From positions 1 to 64,000 of the forward strand of contig JAIEPH010000044.1 of assembly GCA_019749805.1 (NCBI GenBank): DNA of 64,000 bases, read 5' to 3'. Position 1 is the first letter of the stretch. The number at the start of each line of letters is the position of its first letter. Positions 24,649-32,145 of the stretch are shown piece by piece. The notes beneath the pieces are model-generated. The model had not been told where the DNA came from. It did not search any database and worked only from the letters and a program-made list of their open reading frames with translations. Source of the DNA: Mycobacteriaceae bacterium (lineage in GTDB: Bacteria > Actinomycetota > Actinomycetes > Mycobacteriales > Mycobacteriaceae). Position numbers and translations under genes: made by a program.

Positions 24649-24721
24649 GCCCCCGTAGCTCAGGGGATAGAGCGTCTGCCTCCGGAGCAGAAGGCCGCAG
24701 GTTCGAATCCTGCCGGGGGCA
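24649..24721 (+). tRNA. tRNA-Arg (anticodon CCG)
   Basis: A full cloverleaf can be drawn: acceptor GCCCCCG/CGGGGGC plus discriminator A, D-arm GCTC..GAGC, anticodon stem CTGCC/AGCAG-type around the loop CTCCGGA, and T-arm GCAGG-TTCGAAT-CCTGC. The anticodon is CCG, decoding CGG. CCA is not followed cleanly (ACCACC follows). A TAGGCT hexamer about 36 bp upstream could be the -10. It is divergent from argS and marks the left end of the accessory region. Confidence 0.96.
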
Positions 24722-24771
24722 CCACCTGACCAGCACGGATGCGTGTCCACGCAATATGGGCGAACTCGAGA

Positions 24772-24830
24772 CTCCCTGGTGTCGTAACCAAGGAGAGTCG
24801 GCAATGTCAATTGCGCCAAACAACCACTGA
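24772..24830 (+). other. hairpin masking a ribosome-binding site before an eight-codon ORF
   Basis: About 50 bp after the tRNA, CTCCCTGGT and ACCAAGGAG form a 9-position stem with one mismatch and a 6-nt loop. The right arm contains AAGGAG, a good Shine-Dalgarno sequence 8 bp before ATG at 24804, which opens the tiny ORF MSIAPNNH ending at 24830. The structure could be a tRNA-linked terminator or a translational switch for a leader peptide. No gene follows on this strand. Confidence 0.3.
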
Positions 24831-24915
24831 TCCGTGACAGCCTGGCAGCCCGCTACTGGGTCTGTCTCATGTGCGGCCGGCCCTCACCTCTCCGGCGGCG
24901 GGCCGAAATTCTCCA

Positions 24916-24939
24916 ATATGTGGAAGATCTGCCACATAT
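24916..24939 (-). terminator. probable hairpin terminator of the disordered-protein gene
   Basis: ATATGTGG and CCACATAT form a perfect 8-bp stem around an 8-nt loop, starting 10 bp after the stop codon of the minus-strand gene. There is no strong T-tract, as is usual in mycobacteria. Confidence 0.5.
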
Positions 24940-24948
24940 GTCGTTAGG

Positions 24949-25410
24949 TCACGGTTTATCTTCGCCGCGGCGGGTGCCGGATACGTGAGCTGGTGCCTCT
25001 GCACCTTCATCGTCACTCTCGGTTTCCGAGCCCTGCGAGGCCGGCTGCTCGTCAGCCGGCGAAGCCGTCGCCCCACCGGGGGTGTCCTGCGGCTTCGGAG
25101 ACCGATACTCCGAATCTTTCTCTGGTCCGCTCGCCCCGCCTGTGCCCGAGTCATCGGCCGTGTCAATGTCTTTGGCGCTGGTTTGGCGGCCTTCATAGGG
25201 CGGTAGAACGGCCTCGGTCTTTTGGGATGGGATATTGCCTACGCCACCGTCACCAGTAGTTTTGTCGTCTGGGTCGCTGATGGGCGGGTTGGCATCAGGG
25301 TCAACGGCGCCGGCCGGGCGGTCCACATTCTTGATGGGTTCGTCTGATCCGGTGTTGTGTGTGCCTGGTCCGCCATCCACTTGCTGGGACTCTGTTTCCG
25401 GGTTGGTCAT
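24949..25410 (-). CDS. hydrophilic, probably disordered hypothetical protein
   Basis: The track ORF is 291 residues, but the ATG at 25410 (MTNPETESQQVDGG) is preceded by AGGAAGA at good spacing and begins a region of consistent composition, so a 153-residue product is preferred. It is rich in D, E, G, P, S and T, nearly lacks hydrophobic residues, and has no Cys, signal peptide or membrane segment. The tail ends in basic TRRGEDKP. No family is recognised. It lies in the accessory region after tRNA-Arg, upstream of a hairpin terminator. Stress-related hydrophilins have similar composition, but that is only an analogy. Confidence 0.6.
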   Translation of the reverse strand: MTNPETESQQVDGGPGTHNTGSDEPIKNVDRPAGAVDPDANPPISDPDDKTTGDGGVGNIPSQKTEAVLPPYEGRQTSAKDIDTADDSGTGGASGPEKDSEYRSPKPQDTPGGATASPADEQPASQGSETESDDEGAEAPAHVSGTRRGEDKP

Positions 25411-25528
25411 GTTTTGCTTCTTCCTACGAGCCGGCGATGTGACGCCGCTCACATCCGGATACCCTGACCCTCCCACTCGAAACCGCCCCGCCACGGCCTC
25501 ACTCCCCAGTGGCGGGCCGAGACCGGTC

Positions 25529-25684
25529 TTAGGTACGACGCTTCGACTCCAGCGATTCTTGCGGTTGATCTGCAGCCTCATCTTTCGCGCCACTGAGAAG
25601 ACTGCCGATGCTCTCGAGTGGCGGGCCGAACCTGTCCAATGCGCCCCGCACCCGGGTGGGGCGCTGCTCCAACTTCCGAACCAT
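25529..25684 (-). CDS. small hypothetical protein, 51 residues
   Basis: The ATG at 25684 (MVRKLEQRPTRVRGALDRFG) has AGGAAGG six bases upstream, which favours it over the longer track ORF. The short protein is basic at the N terminus and polar with an acidic stretch (KDEAADQPQESLESKRRT) at the C terminus. It lies 118 bp upstream of the disordered-protein gene on the same strand and may share its transcript. No family is recognised, and a coding role is likely but unproven. Confidence 0.4.
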   Translation of the reverse strand: MVRKLEQRPTRVRGALDRFGPPLESIGSLLSGAKDEAADQPQESLESKRRT

Positions 25685-26158
25685 GGTCCACCTTCCTGAG
25701 GATTGCGCGGTACATGCTGAGTCGACCCTCTCGGCCTGAGCTTGGAGCTTCCTAAAAGGACTGTCGGCGCCCGCCGGCAGCATCCCTGCCGGTCACCGCA
25801 TCCACCGACAGTTGTCTGGCGCATTTGAATGTCCGGTACGGGTTTGTGAACGAGACGCCGATCGTGTGGGAACCGGCAGTGACTTTCCGTGTCCGCCCAA
25901 CAGCTGCCAATAGCATTGGTTTTGAACGACTCTCAACGAGGCTGGAGCGGGCAAGCACACTTGGCCGACGGCCAATCGCGGATGCACGTTCACAGGGGGG
26001 CGCCGTCGATTGCAACACCCGACGGAAAGACGGCGGGCACAACATGTTTCACCATCTACGCCGTAACTCTCAACGGTACGGCTGTCGCTACCACCGATGG
26101 CCCAGCATGCGGCTACTCGACCCCTACACGGGCGCGTCTACAGCGCCGCGACTTGGAG
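25685..26158. other. stretch without a supported gene
   Basis: This 474-bp stretch has short open frames on both strands (for example 25825-26226 + and 25752-26045 -), but none has a clear RBS, a recognisable domain or steady mycobacterial codon use. Part of the + frame reads CFTIYAVTLNGTAVATTDGP, which looks protein-like and could be a decayed gene. Nothing firmer is visible. Confidence 0.4.
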
Positions 26159-26869
26159 CTACGTCCACTCCGCGAGGACGCGCATCTTGGCCGCCTTCAC
26201 CGCGGCGGCCCGTCGCAGACGCTTGAGTTCCGGCGCAAAGCTGTTGCGTTCATTGTCCTGAAAGTTCAGCGGGAGATCCAGCGCGTTGATCAGCTTTGGT
26301 TCCAGGTACCACGGCTCCGGGTGCAGCACCCAGGAAACCGCGGCGTTCTCGGCCATCCACTGGGTCAGGACCGCTTCGCCGCCCGCGAAGGTCTGTCGCT
26401 TTCCCGAACCGATCCGGCGCAGCGCGAAACCGAGTCGGTCGCCGAGCAGAACCCCGAGCGATTTGCGCAGGGTGGAACCGTCGGCGCTCGCATTGCCGGC
26501 GCCGAAGTGATACCGGATGCGTTTGCGAAGATCCTGCTGGTTCTGCTGCTTGCTCCCGGACCGGGGTGGGCCGGGGCTGATTCCCACATAGAGCAGCGCC
26601 CAGCCGTCGCGTTGTTCGCACCCCGAGATATCGATGTCACCGGGGATGTCGCGGAACCACCAGCCATGGGCACCCGATTCGCCGGGCACCGGACATGGCT
26701 CGGCGAATATTTCGTCACGCGTATATCGCTGAGCCGCAAGGAAATTCGCGACAGCGTTTGCGGCCCGCTTCGCAGCCATCGACTCAGCCATATAGTCAGC
26801 GTAGCCGCATTCAGCTCTGACCCGCGTTTCTCTGAACTGCTGCAGTCGCAAGTAACCCTTCCCAGGCAT
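26159..26869 (-). CDS. GIY-YIG nuclease domain protein
   Basis: A 236-residue protein with a GIY-YIG core. WALLYVGISPG (about residues 90-100) supplies the two short motifs, followed by the basic QDLRKRIRYHFG helix with the conserved Arg. Near the C terminus is EPWYLEPKLINALDLPLNFQDNE, a pattern common in stand-alone members of the family. It could nick or cleave DNA; the substrate is unknown. An internal Met at codon 27 is an alternative start, and neither start has a strong RBS. It lies in the accessory region near tRNA-Arg, a context that suits a selfish or defence-related nuclease, but no partner gene is seen. Confidence 0.7.
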   Translation of the reverse strand: MPGKGYLRLQQFRETRVRAECGYADYMAESMAAKRAANAVANFLAAQRYTRDEIFAEPCPVPGESGAHGWWFRDIPGDIDISGCEQRDGWALLYVGISPGPPRSGSKQQNQQDLRKRIRYHFGAGNASADGSTLRKSLGVLLGDRLGFALRRIGSGKRQTFAGGEAVLTQWMAENAAVSWVLHPEPWYLEPKLINALDLPLNFQDNERNSFAPELKRLRRAAAVKAAKMRVLAEWT

Positions 26870-26925
26870 TCGCTAACCAAAGCGCCAAACGGAATGGAGA
26901 ACACATTGCCCGACGCTCAGCGCCG

Positions 26926-27540
26926 TTACTCGGCGGGGTCCACTCCTGCGATCGACATGATCAGGTGGTCGATACCGGCGCTCGCCTCGTCACGCGAAGC
27001 CTCGACATCGACCGCATTCGCGACAAACAGCGCTGCCTCATTTGTCGCGGCGTTAATCAGGCGCGCCATCATGCGGGTCGACGGCAACGGTCGCACGTCG
27101 CCAACCTCGATACCGCGTTGCAACAACCGGTCGAGGACATCGAGCGTGTAGCGATCGTCAATCTGATGCCACCGAACGAACCCGAGAACCGACAGCGCAT
27201 CCGTCAGCACCACCTGGCGGATGTAGGGATCCGTGCACCAGGCCAACAGGTTGTGTGCCGAGACCCGGATGATTTCCAGCGGCGAGGTCATGCCGGCGCT
27301 CCACCGCTTTGCTCTGCGCACACCCTCTTCCTCGAACTCGGCGAGCAGGGCCTCAAGAACCGCGGCCTTGTCCTGGAAGTGGTGGTAGAAGGCGCCCTTA
27401 CTGGATTGGGCACGTTTCAGAATCGTGTCGATGCTGCAGCCGTGATAGCCGTGCTCCGCGAACAGCTCGCGGGCGGCGGTGAGGATCGCGGCGCGGGTGG
27501 CGGCCCGGCGTTGCGCCTGGGTGCGTCGCATCTCAGCCAT
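26926..27540 (-). CDS. TetR family regulator divergent from the membrane-cyclase-like gene
   Basis: A 204-residue regulator with the N-terminal HTH (RAAILTAARELFAEHGYHGCSIDTILKRAQSSKGAFYHHFQDK, residues about 16-58) and an all-helical effector domain. The RBS AGGTGG lies about 6 bp before the ATG. It is divergent from the membrane protein at 27604, with a perfect 23-bp palindrome in the 63-bp gap, so it very likely represses both itself and that gene. The inducer is unknown. Confidence 0.9.
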   Translation of the reverse strand: MAEMRRTQAQRRAATRAAILTAARELFAEHGYHGCSIDTILKRAQSSKGAFYHHFQDKAAVLEALLAEFEEEGVRRAKRWSAGMTSPLEIIRVSAHNLLAWCTDPYIRQVVLTDALSVLGFVRWHQIDDRYTLDVLDRLLQRGIEVGDVRPLPSTRMMARLINAATNEAALFVANAVDVEASRDEASAGIDHLIMSIAGVDPAE

Positions 27541-27555
27541 TCGGCCACCTCATCG

Positions 27556-27578
27556 GTTACAGACTACTAGTCTGTAAC
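27556..27578. promoter_or_regulatory. 23-bp palindromic TetR operator
   Basis: Two 11-bp arms, GTTACAGACTA and its exact reverse complement, flank a single central base. The site is 15 bp upstream of the TetR start and 25 bp upstream of the divergent ATG, where it can block both promoters. The length and form match TetR-family operators. Confidence 0.8.
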
Positions 27579-27603
27579 TGACTACCGCGGAAAGTTGGGC
27601 CTG

Positions 27604-28260
27604 ATGTCCCTGATCGACGCGCTCGGACTCGCCAGCGGGATTTTCTGGATCTTGACCTACGCATGCGTGATAAGGCGTGGCCTGCTCGACCGCACGTACG
27701 CGATGCCGTTTCTCGCACTCGCGATGAACATCACCTGGGAGTTCCTGTTTACGTTCGTCTATCCTTCGGTCGGCGGCATCATGCAGGAAAGCATCAACGC
27801 GATCTGGTTCGCCGCCGACATTGCGATCCTCGCGATCTTCTTGAAGTACTGGCGCTCCGATTACCCGAAAAACCTTCCGGAGTCGTACTTCTGGCCCATG
27901 TTCGCCTTCACCTTCGCGATGGTGACCCCCATGATGGTCGCCACCGTTTCAGTGTTCGGGCGCGAGGACGGTTCGGTCTACACGGCGTACATCGATAACT
28001 TGATCATGTCGGTGCTGTTTTTGAGCATGCTTTTGCGCCGCGGTGACAGGCGCGGCCAGAGCATGTGGATCGCCTGGGGCAAGCTGCTGGGCACCGCGAC
28101 CGCCGCCATGTCCCAATACCTCTATGACCCTGGAAACGTTCTCTGGTTGGTGATCTACATCGAGATCCTGATCCTGGATCTTCTCTATGTGTTCCTGCTG
28201 TCGAAAGCCCCGCGGTACCAACGCGAGAAAGTGGCAGCATCAGCAGTCCTACAGCGCTGA
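27604..28260 (+). CDS. polytopic membrane protein resembling Pyr4-type terpene cyclases
   Basis: About 218 residues with roughly seven hydrophobic segments. ATG 27604 (MSLIDALGLASGIF) is preferred to the TTG of the track because GGAAAG lies about 9 bp before it. Two acidic residues sit in or beside membrane helices: Glu in MNITWEFLF (near residue 46) and Asp in IEILILDLLYVF (near residue 192). This spacing and the WE...LDLxY wording recall the catalytic Glu/Asp pair of fungal Pyr4-like meroterpenoid cyclases and their bacterial relatives. No prenyltransferase or epoxidase adjoins it. Membrane location is clear; the enzymatic role is tentative. It is controlled by the divergent TetR. Confidence 0.55.
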   Translation: MSLIDALGLASGIFWILTYACVIRRGLLDRTYAMPFLALAMNITWEFLFTFVYPSVGGIMQESINAIWFAADIAILAIFLKYWRSDYPKNLPESYFWPMFAFTFAMVTPMMVATVSVFGREDGSVYTAYIDNLIMSVLFLSMLLRRGDRRGQSMWIAWGKLLGTATAAMSQYLYDPGNVLWLVIYIEILILDLLYVFLLSKAPRYQREKVAASAVLQR

Positions 28261-28341
28261 ACTCGGGGCGGCTATCGAACTTGTCGTCGAGCGATGGCGG
28301 ACGGCAGGTCTGCGCACCTAACATTTTGCTAGCGTGTCCGG

Positions 28342-28614
28342 ATGCTGAGATCGATCGCTTACACGGTCGTGTCGGCGTTCGCATCAACCAACGGCCCCGA
28401 TAAAAGCCACCCACCGCGCCTGACGCCCCCGCTCCAGGACGATATCGGTGCGCCGCAGTCGTACGTCATCGATGCGTGGATCGGCGGTTACGCCTGCTGC
28501 GACTGCGGCTGGGAAGGGCCGACGGCGATGGCATCGGTCATTCGCCGTCCACGACGCGGTGCGCCACTTCGCCGAAACCAAGCACCATTTCGAGTGCTGA
28601 CTTCCGGCGACTAG
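28342..28614 (+). CDS. small Cys-containing hypothetical protein, possibly frameshifted
   Basis: The open frame encodes 90 residues (MLRSIAYTVVSAF..., then YACCDCGWEGP). After about codon 63 the frame turns Arg-rich and unlike a protein. An alternate frame over the same bases reads AVHDAVRHFAETKHHFEC and ends at 28600. Joined, the two halves would give a Cys-x2-Cys plus His-rich zinc-ribbon-like end. Either the gene is frameshifted or the sequence carries an indel near 28520-28545. There is no strong RBS and the function is unknown. Confidence 0.4.
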   Translation: MLRSIAYTVVSAFASTNGPDKSHPPRLTPPLQDDIGAPQSYVIDAWIGGYACCDCGWEGPTAMASVIRRPRRGAPLRRNQAPFRVLTSGD

Positions 28615-28714
28615 CTCACGGTGCTGACTCAGTGAACAACCGCTGAGTCTCCAAGGAATCACCAAGTGCTTCCTTTCAGGCTCCTCCAAACGCCTGATCG
28701 AAGGGAGAGACCCA

Positions 28715-29698
28715 GTGCCTGCTTCACGTCCCGACTTGCGGCCGGCCTGCGAGGTCGCGCCGTCGCTTCAGTTCCGCACCATTCACGGCTATCGCCGCGC
28801 CTTCCGCATCGCCGGATCGGGCCCCGCGGTGCTGTTGATCCACGGAGTCGGTGACAACTCGACGACCTGGGACAGCGTGCATTCCAAACTTGCGCAACGA
28901 TTTACGGTCATCGCGCCGGACCTCCTGGGCCACGGTGAGTCCGATAAGCCGCGCGCCGACTACTCGCTGGCGTCCTTCGCCAACGGCATGCGCGACCTAC
29001 TGGCCGTACTCGGTATCGACCGCGTCACGCTCGTGGGTCACTCCCTTGGTGGCGGCATCGCCGCTCAGTTCGCCTACCAGTACCCCCACATGGTGGAACG
29101 CATCGTGCTGGTCAGCTGTGGCGGGGTGACGAAGGATGTCACCCCGGCTCTGCGACTGGCAGCAGTGCCGATGGGGGCCGAGTCGCTGGCCGCGTTGCGC
29201 CTCCCGGGCGCGGTCCCCATCCTGAAATCCGCCGGCCGCGCCGCCAAGTCGCTGCTCGGTTCGACCAAGCACGGACGCGATCTGAGCAGCGGTATCGATC
29301 TGCTCGCCCGGCTGGCCGATCCGAAGGCATTGTCGGCGTTCGCGCGGACGGTGCGAGGTGTGGTGGACGGCCGTGGACAGTTCGTCACGATGCTCGATCG
29401 CGCCTACCTCATGCCGTCGATCCCCAAGCAGATCATCTGGGGCGAAGACGACATGGTGATTCCGGCGAGCCACGCGCGGATAGCTCACGAGGCGATGCCC
29501 GAGTCACGCTTGGAGATCTTCGAAAGCTCCGGGCACATGCCCTTTCGCGCCCACCCCGACCGCTTCGTCTCGGTTGTCGAGCGGTTCCTCGACACGACAC
29601 TGCCCGCCGAATACGACCAAACCAGCCTTGGCTCGATGATGCGGGGCTACGTCGGGGAGCACGGCGCTCCCGAGGCGACCGCGTCGATCAGCGCCTGA
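28715..29698 (+). CDS. alpha/beta hydrolase
   Basis: A 327-residue alpha/beta-hydrolase with the oxyanion motif LIHGVGDNSTTW (near residue 42), the nucleophile elbow VGHSLGG (near 110), an acid in IIWGEDDMVIP and the catalytic His in SSGHMPFRAHP (near 275). The start is GTG with GGGAGA about 7 bp upstream. It resembles the mycobacterial Rv2715-type hydrolases by memory; the substrate is unknown. No signal peptide is seen, so it is cytoplasmic. It stands alone on the + strand. Confidence 0.9.
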   Translation: MPASRPDLRPACEVAPSLQFRTIHGYRRAFRIAGSGPAVLLIHGVGDNSTTWDSVHSKLAQRFTVIAPDLLGHGESDKPRADYSLASFANGMRDLLAVLGIDRVTLVGHSLGGGIAAQFAYQYPHMVERIVLVSCGGVTKDVTPALRLAAVPMGAESLAALRLPGAVPILKSAGRAAKSLLGSTKHGRDLSSGIDLLARLADPKALSAFARTVRGVVDGRGQFVTMLDRAYLMPSIPKQIIWGEDDMVIPASHARIAHEAMPESRLEIFESSGHMPFRAHPDRFVSVVERFLDTTLPAEYDQTSLGSMMRGYVGEHGAPEATASISA

Positions 29699-29792
29699 GC
29701 AATCCTGTGTTGCCGGCTTCCCGGCTGACTTATCGTGATCCCGCACGCGTCCGCGCAGGTGATGGGCTCGCTCAGGAGGGACAACGGCGTAA

Positions 29793-30737
29793 ATGAAGGC
29801 TGCCGCCCCGGTCAGGCTGACCGCAACAGGTGTGGCACTTCTATGTGTGCTCGCAGGCTGCAGCAACAGCGACGGCCAGGCATCGCCAGCTTCGTCGGCG
29901 CCGGCGAGCGGTACGCCGAGCGAGTCTGCGACCACTGAGGCCACGACGCCCGTTGATTACAGCACCCTGCTCATCACGACCGAAGACATCGACTCATCGG
30001 AACCCTTCACCGCTGAGCCGCCGATCCTCAACCCGAACGGCGAGGCCGGCGTCAGCGGGCGCTTCTTCGCCGCGGACTCTTCGATGATCGGTTCCACCAT
30101 CAGAGTCCTGGCCGACCTTGCCGAAGCCGCGAGGGTGCTCGAAGTGACCAGGAATGGAATATCGAACGTCTCGGGCAGGCGAGAGCCGTCGCCGATCGGC
30201 ACCAACGGATCGGTGATCGCGGGGACGTCGTTGGATCAAATCACGGGTATCACGGTGCTCACATTCTCCGAACAGAACGCCGTCGTCACACTCGAGTTCG
30301 ACGGCCCCTACGGCAAGCTCGAAGGACTACCAACGGAACTCATTGATTCGGTCGCTCGGCGTCAACTGGAGATACTCAAGGCGAGACTGCCGGAAATCGC
30401 TCCCCCCGCGCCCCTTCGCGTCGCCGCGACCATAGGCGGCGAGCCGGTGGATATCCGAGGCCCGGTGGTGTGCAAGTACTGGAACGGCAGGTCCACCATC
30501 ACCGCGGGCAACTCGGTACTCAAGATCGTCGTCGAGCTCGAGCCGGACGCGTCGGTGGTACACCGCGTGGAGCTCGCCAACGTCGACGACGTCTACCTGA
30601 GTTCGCTCGGCAATATGGCCACCGCCACCAAGGCCGGCAACACCTATACGGTCATCGGCACCGCATCTGGTGAGAGCGACACCAACCCGCCGACGCAGGT
30701 CACCAAACCCTTCGAAATCAGCCTCACGTGCCCCTGA
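29793..30737 (+). CDS. lipoprotein with C-terminal LpqH (19-kDa antigen) domain
   Basis: A 314-residue lipoprotein with signal peptide and lipobox (VALLCVLAGCSN, Cys near residue 24), then a Ser/Thr/Pro/Ala linker. A middle domain of about 140 residues (PVDYSTLLITTEDIDSSEPF to LKARLPEIAPP) follows. The C-terminal part of about 110 residues reads GNMATATKAGNTYTVIGTASG and ends FEISLTCP, matching the mycobacterial LpqH family wording. Classical LpqH proteins are only about 160 residues, so this is a two-domain form. The likely site is the outer face of the plasma membrane or cell envelope. The function is unknown. It ends convergently over the next SDR gene by 14 bp. Confidence 0.85.
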   Translation: MKAAAPVRLTATGVALLCVLAGCSNSDGQASPASSAPASGTPSESATTEATTPVDYSTLLITTEDIDSSEPFTAEPPILNPNGEAGVSGRFFAADSSMIGSTIRVLADLAEAARVLEVTRNGISNVSGRREPSPIGTNGSVIAGTSLDQITGITVLTFSEQNAVVTLEFDGPYGKLEGLPTELIDSVARRQLEILKARLPEIAPPAPLRVAATIGGEPVDIRGPVVCKYWNGRSTITAGNSVLKIVVELEPDASVVHRVELANVDDVYLSSLGNMATATKAGNTYTVIGTASGESDTNPPTQVTKPFEISLTCP

Positions 30738-31668
30738 TGGGGAATGTCGTTCCCGTCTCGCTTTCTGCGAACTCCCAAAGCTTTTGGGCGTCTTCGTAGT
30801 CGCAGGCGTTCGCCGTCCGGCCGGCGAGCGTCGGTCCGCCCTTGAATCCGAACCGTCCGTCGATGCCCACGAAACTGCCCGGCGGAATGGGCTCGCTGAT
30901 GCAGTACAGCGACGTCGCGGCACCGGCGTCGATGTCGTTGCCGATGACGTTCGCGACTCTCGTCACCACCGAGTGAAACGCAGACATCACGCGGGTGTCG
31001 GAGACGTTGGACAGGTTCGAAGCCACCCAGCCCGGATGTGTCAGGAACGATGTGACCGGCGAATTCGCCTCACGCAAACGGCGATCCAGCTCTAACCCCC
31101 ACAACATGACGGCCAATTTCGAGCGGGCGTACGCCGGAAGGGAAGACCACTTCCGCGTGCGCAGATGCGGATCATCGAAGGCGATGACGCCCCCTTTGTG
31201 GGCGTCCGAGCCGACATTGATGATCTTCGATCGCACCCGTTCGAACAGCAGGTTGGTCAACGCGAACGGGCCGAGGAAGTTCGTGCCGAGCATCATCTCG
31301 AAACCATCGACGGTGTCGCGTCGCGTCTGTGCGACCAGGCCCGCGTTGTTGATCAGGATGTCGACGTCACCCTCGATCAGGTCGGGAAACGCACGCACCG
31401 AAGCCTGATCGGCGAGGTCGAGCTTGACGACGGAGGTGTCACCGCCCATCTCGGCCGCGCGCTCGGCGCCCAGGTCCAGGTTGCGCACCGCGAGAATCAC
31501 GTGCGCACCGGTGCGGACCAACGCGCGTGCCGTCCCCAGGCCCACACCGTTCGTCGCGCCGGTCACGACGATGCGCTTACCGCTCAAATCGCCGAGTCGG
31601 CTCGGCGCCCAGTTCGAGGTCACCCTGTTGACGATAGCCAGGGCGTATCCGACCACAAACGTTGACAT
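30724..31668 (-). CDS. short-chain dehydrogenase/reductase
   Basis: A 314-residue SDR with a short hydrophobic N terminus (MSTFVVGYALAIVNRV), the NAD(P) motif VVTGATNGVGLGTARAL (near residue 34), NNAG (near 108) and an active site with Ser in INVGSDAH and YARSKLA (YxxxK). The track ORF extends over the divergent NTF2-like gene; ATG 31668 is chosen because the protein family begins there and no coding logic precedes it. It resembles the retinol-dehydrogenase-like SDRs of mycobacteria. The substrate is unknown. It is divergent from the sulfotransferase operon by 29 bp and may share its control. Confidence 0.9.
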   Translation of the reverse strand: MSTFVVGYALAIVNRVTSNWAPSRLGDLSGKRIVVTGATNGVGLGTARALVRTGAHVILAVRNLDLGAERAAEMGGDTSVVKLDLADQASVRAFPDLIEGDVDILINNAGLVAQTRRDTVDGFEMMLGTNFLGPFALTNLLFERVRSKIINVGSDAHKGGVIAFDDPHLRTRKWSSLPAYARSKLAVMLWGLELDRRLREANSPVTSFLTHPGWVASNLSNVSDTRVMSAFHSVVTRVANVIGNDIDAGAATSLYCISEPIPPGSFVGIDGRFGFKGGPTLAGRTANACDYEDAQKLWEFAESETGTTFPIRGT

Positions 31669-31697
31669 GACAGATTCAGCCTGGTTGTCTACCGCCG

Positions 31698-32141
31698 ATG
31701 AGCGACGGCGCCCGCGAGATCGAGAACCTCGTCTACACCTATGCCGAGCGCCTCGACGCAGGCGACCTCGACGGTGTCGCCGCGCTGTTCGCTCACGGTC
31801 GCATCTGCGGTATGGAGGACGGGCCTCCGGAAACAATCTTCGTTGGCGTTTCCCGGGTGCGGCAGATGTACGAGATGGCAACGCGCCTCTATGAGGACGG
31901 CACCCCGAAGACCAAGCACTTCACCACGAATGTGCGTCTGCAGGTGGATGACGCCGCCGGAACCGCCAACGGCAGCGCGTACTACTGCGTCACTCAGGCA
32001 ACGCCGGACCTGCCGCTGCAGATCATCGTGACCGGCCATTATCGCGACACCTTTCACCGCATCGACGGTGCCTGGTGGTTCGATACACGCACGATGTTCG
32101 TCGACCAGATCGGCGATACCAGCCATCACCTGAAGTTCTGA
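31698..32141 (+). CDS. NTF2/SnoaL-like fold protein
   Basis: A 147-residue cone-shaped alpha+beta protein (MSDGAREIENLVYTYAERLDAGDLDGVAALFA at the N terminus, WFDTRTMFVDQIGDTSHHL at the C terminus), typical of SnoaL_4-type isomerases, dehydratases or binding proteins. It is the first of five tightly packed + strand genes, ending 4 bp before the sulfotransferase. A small-molecule catalytic or carrier role in the same pathway is likely but unproven. Confidence 0.85.
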   Translation: MSDGAREIENLVYTYAERLDAGDLDGVAALFAHGRICGMEDGPPETIFVGVSRVRQMYEMATRLYEDGTPKTKHFTTNVRLQVDDAAGTANGSAYYCVTQATPDLPLQIIVTGHYRDTFHRIDGAWWFDTRTMFVDQIGDTSHHLKF

Positions 32142-32145
32142 TCCG

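Noticed and set aside
24649-24721. tRNA-Arg as a proven attachment site of an integrated element
   Set aside because: No second copy of the tRNA 3' end and no integrase gene were found in the window, so integration remains only a possibility.
25889-27151. 420-residue + strand ORF
   Set aside because: Most of it is antisense to the GIY-YIG and TetR genes, both of which have clear domains; no RBS or domain is seen on this strand.
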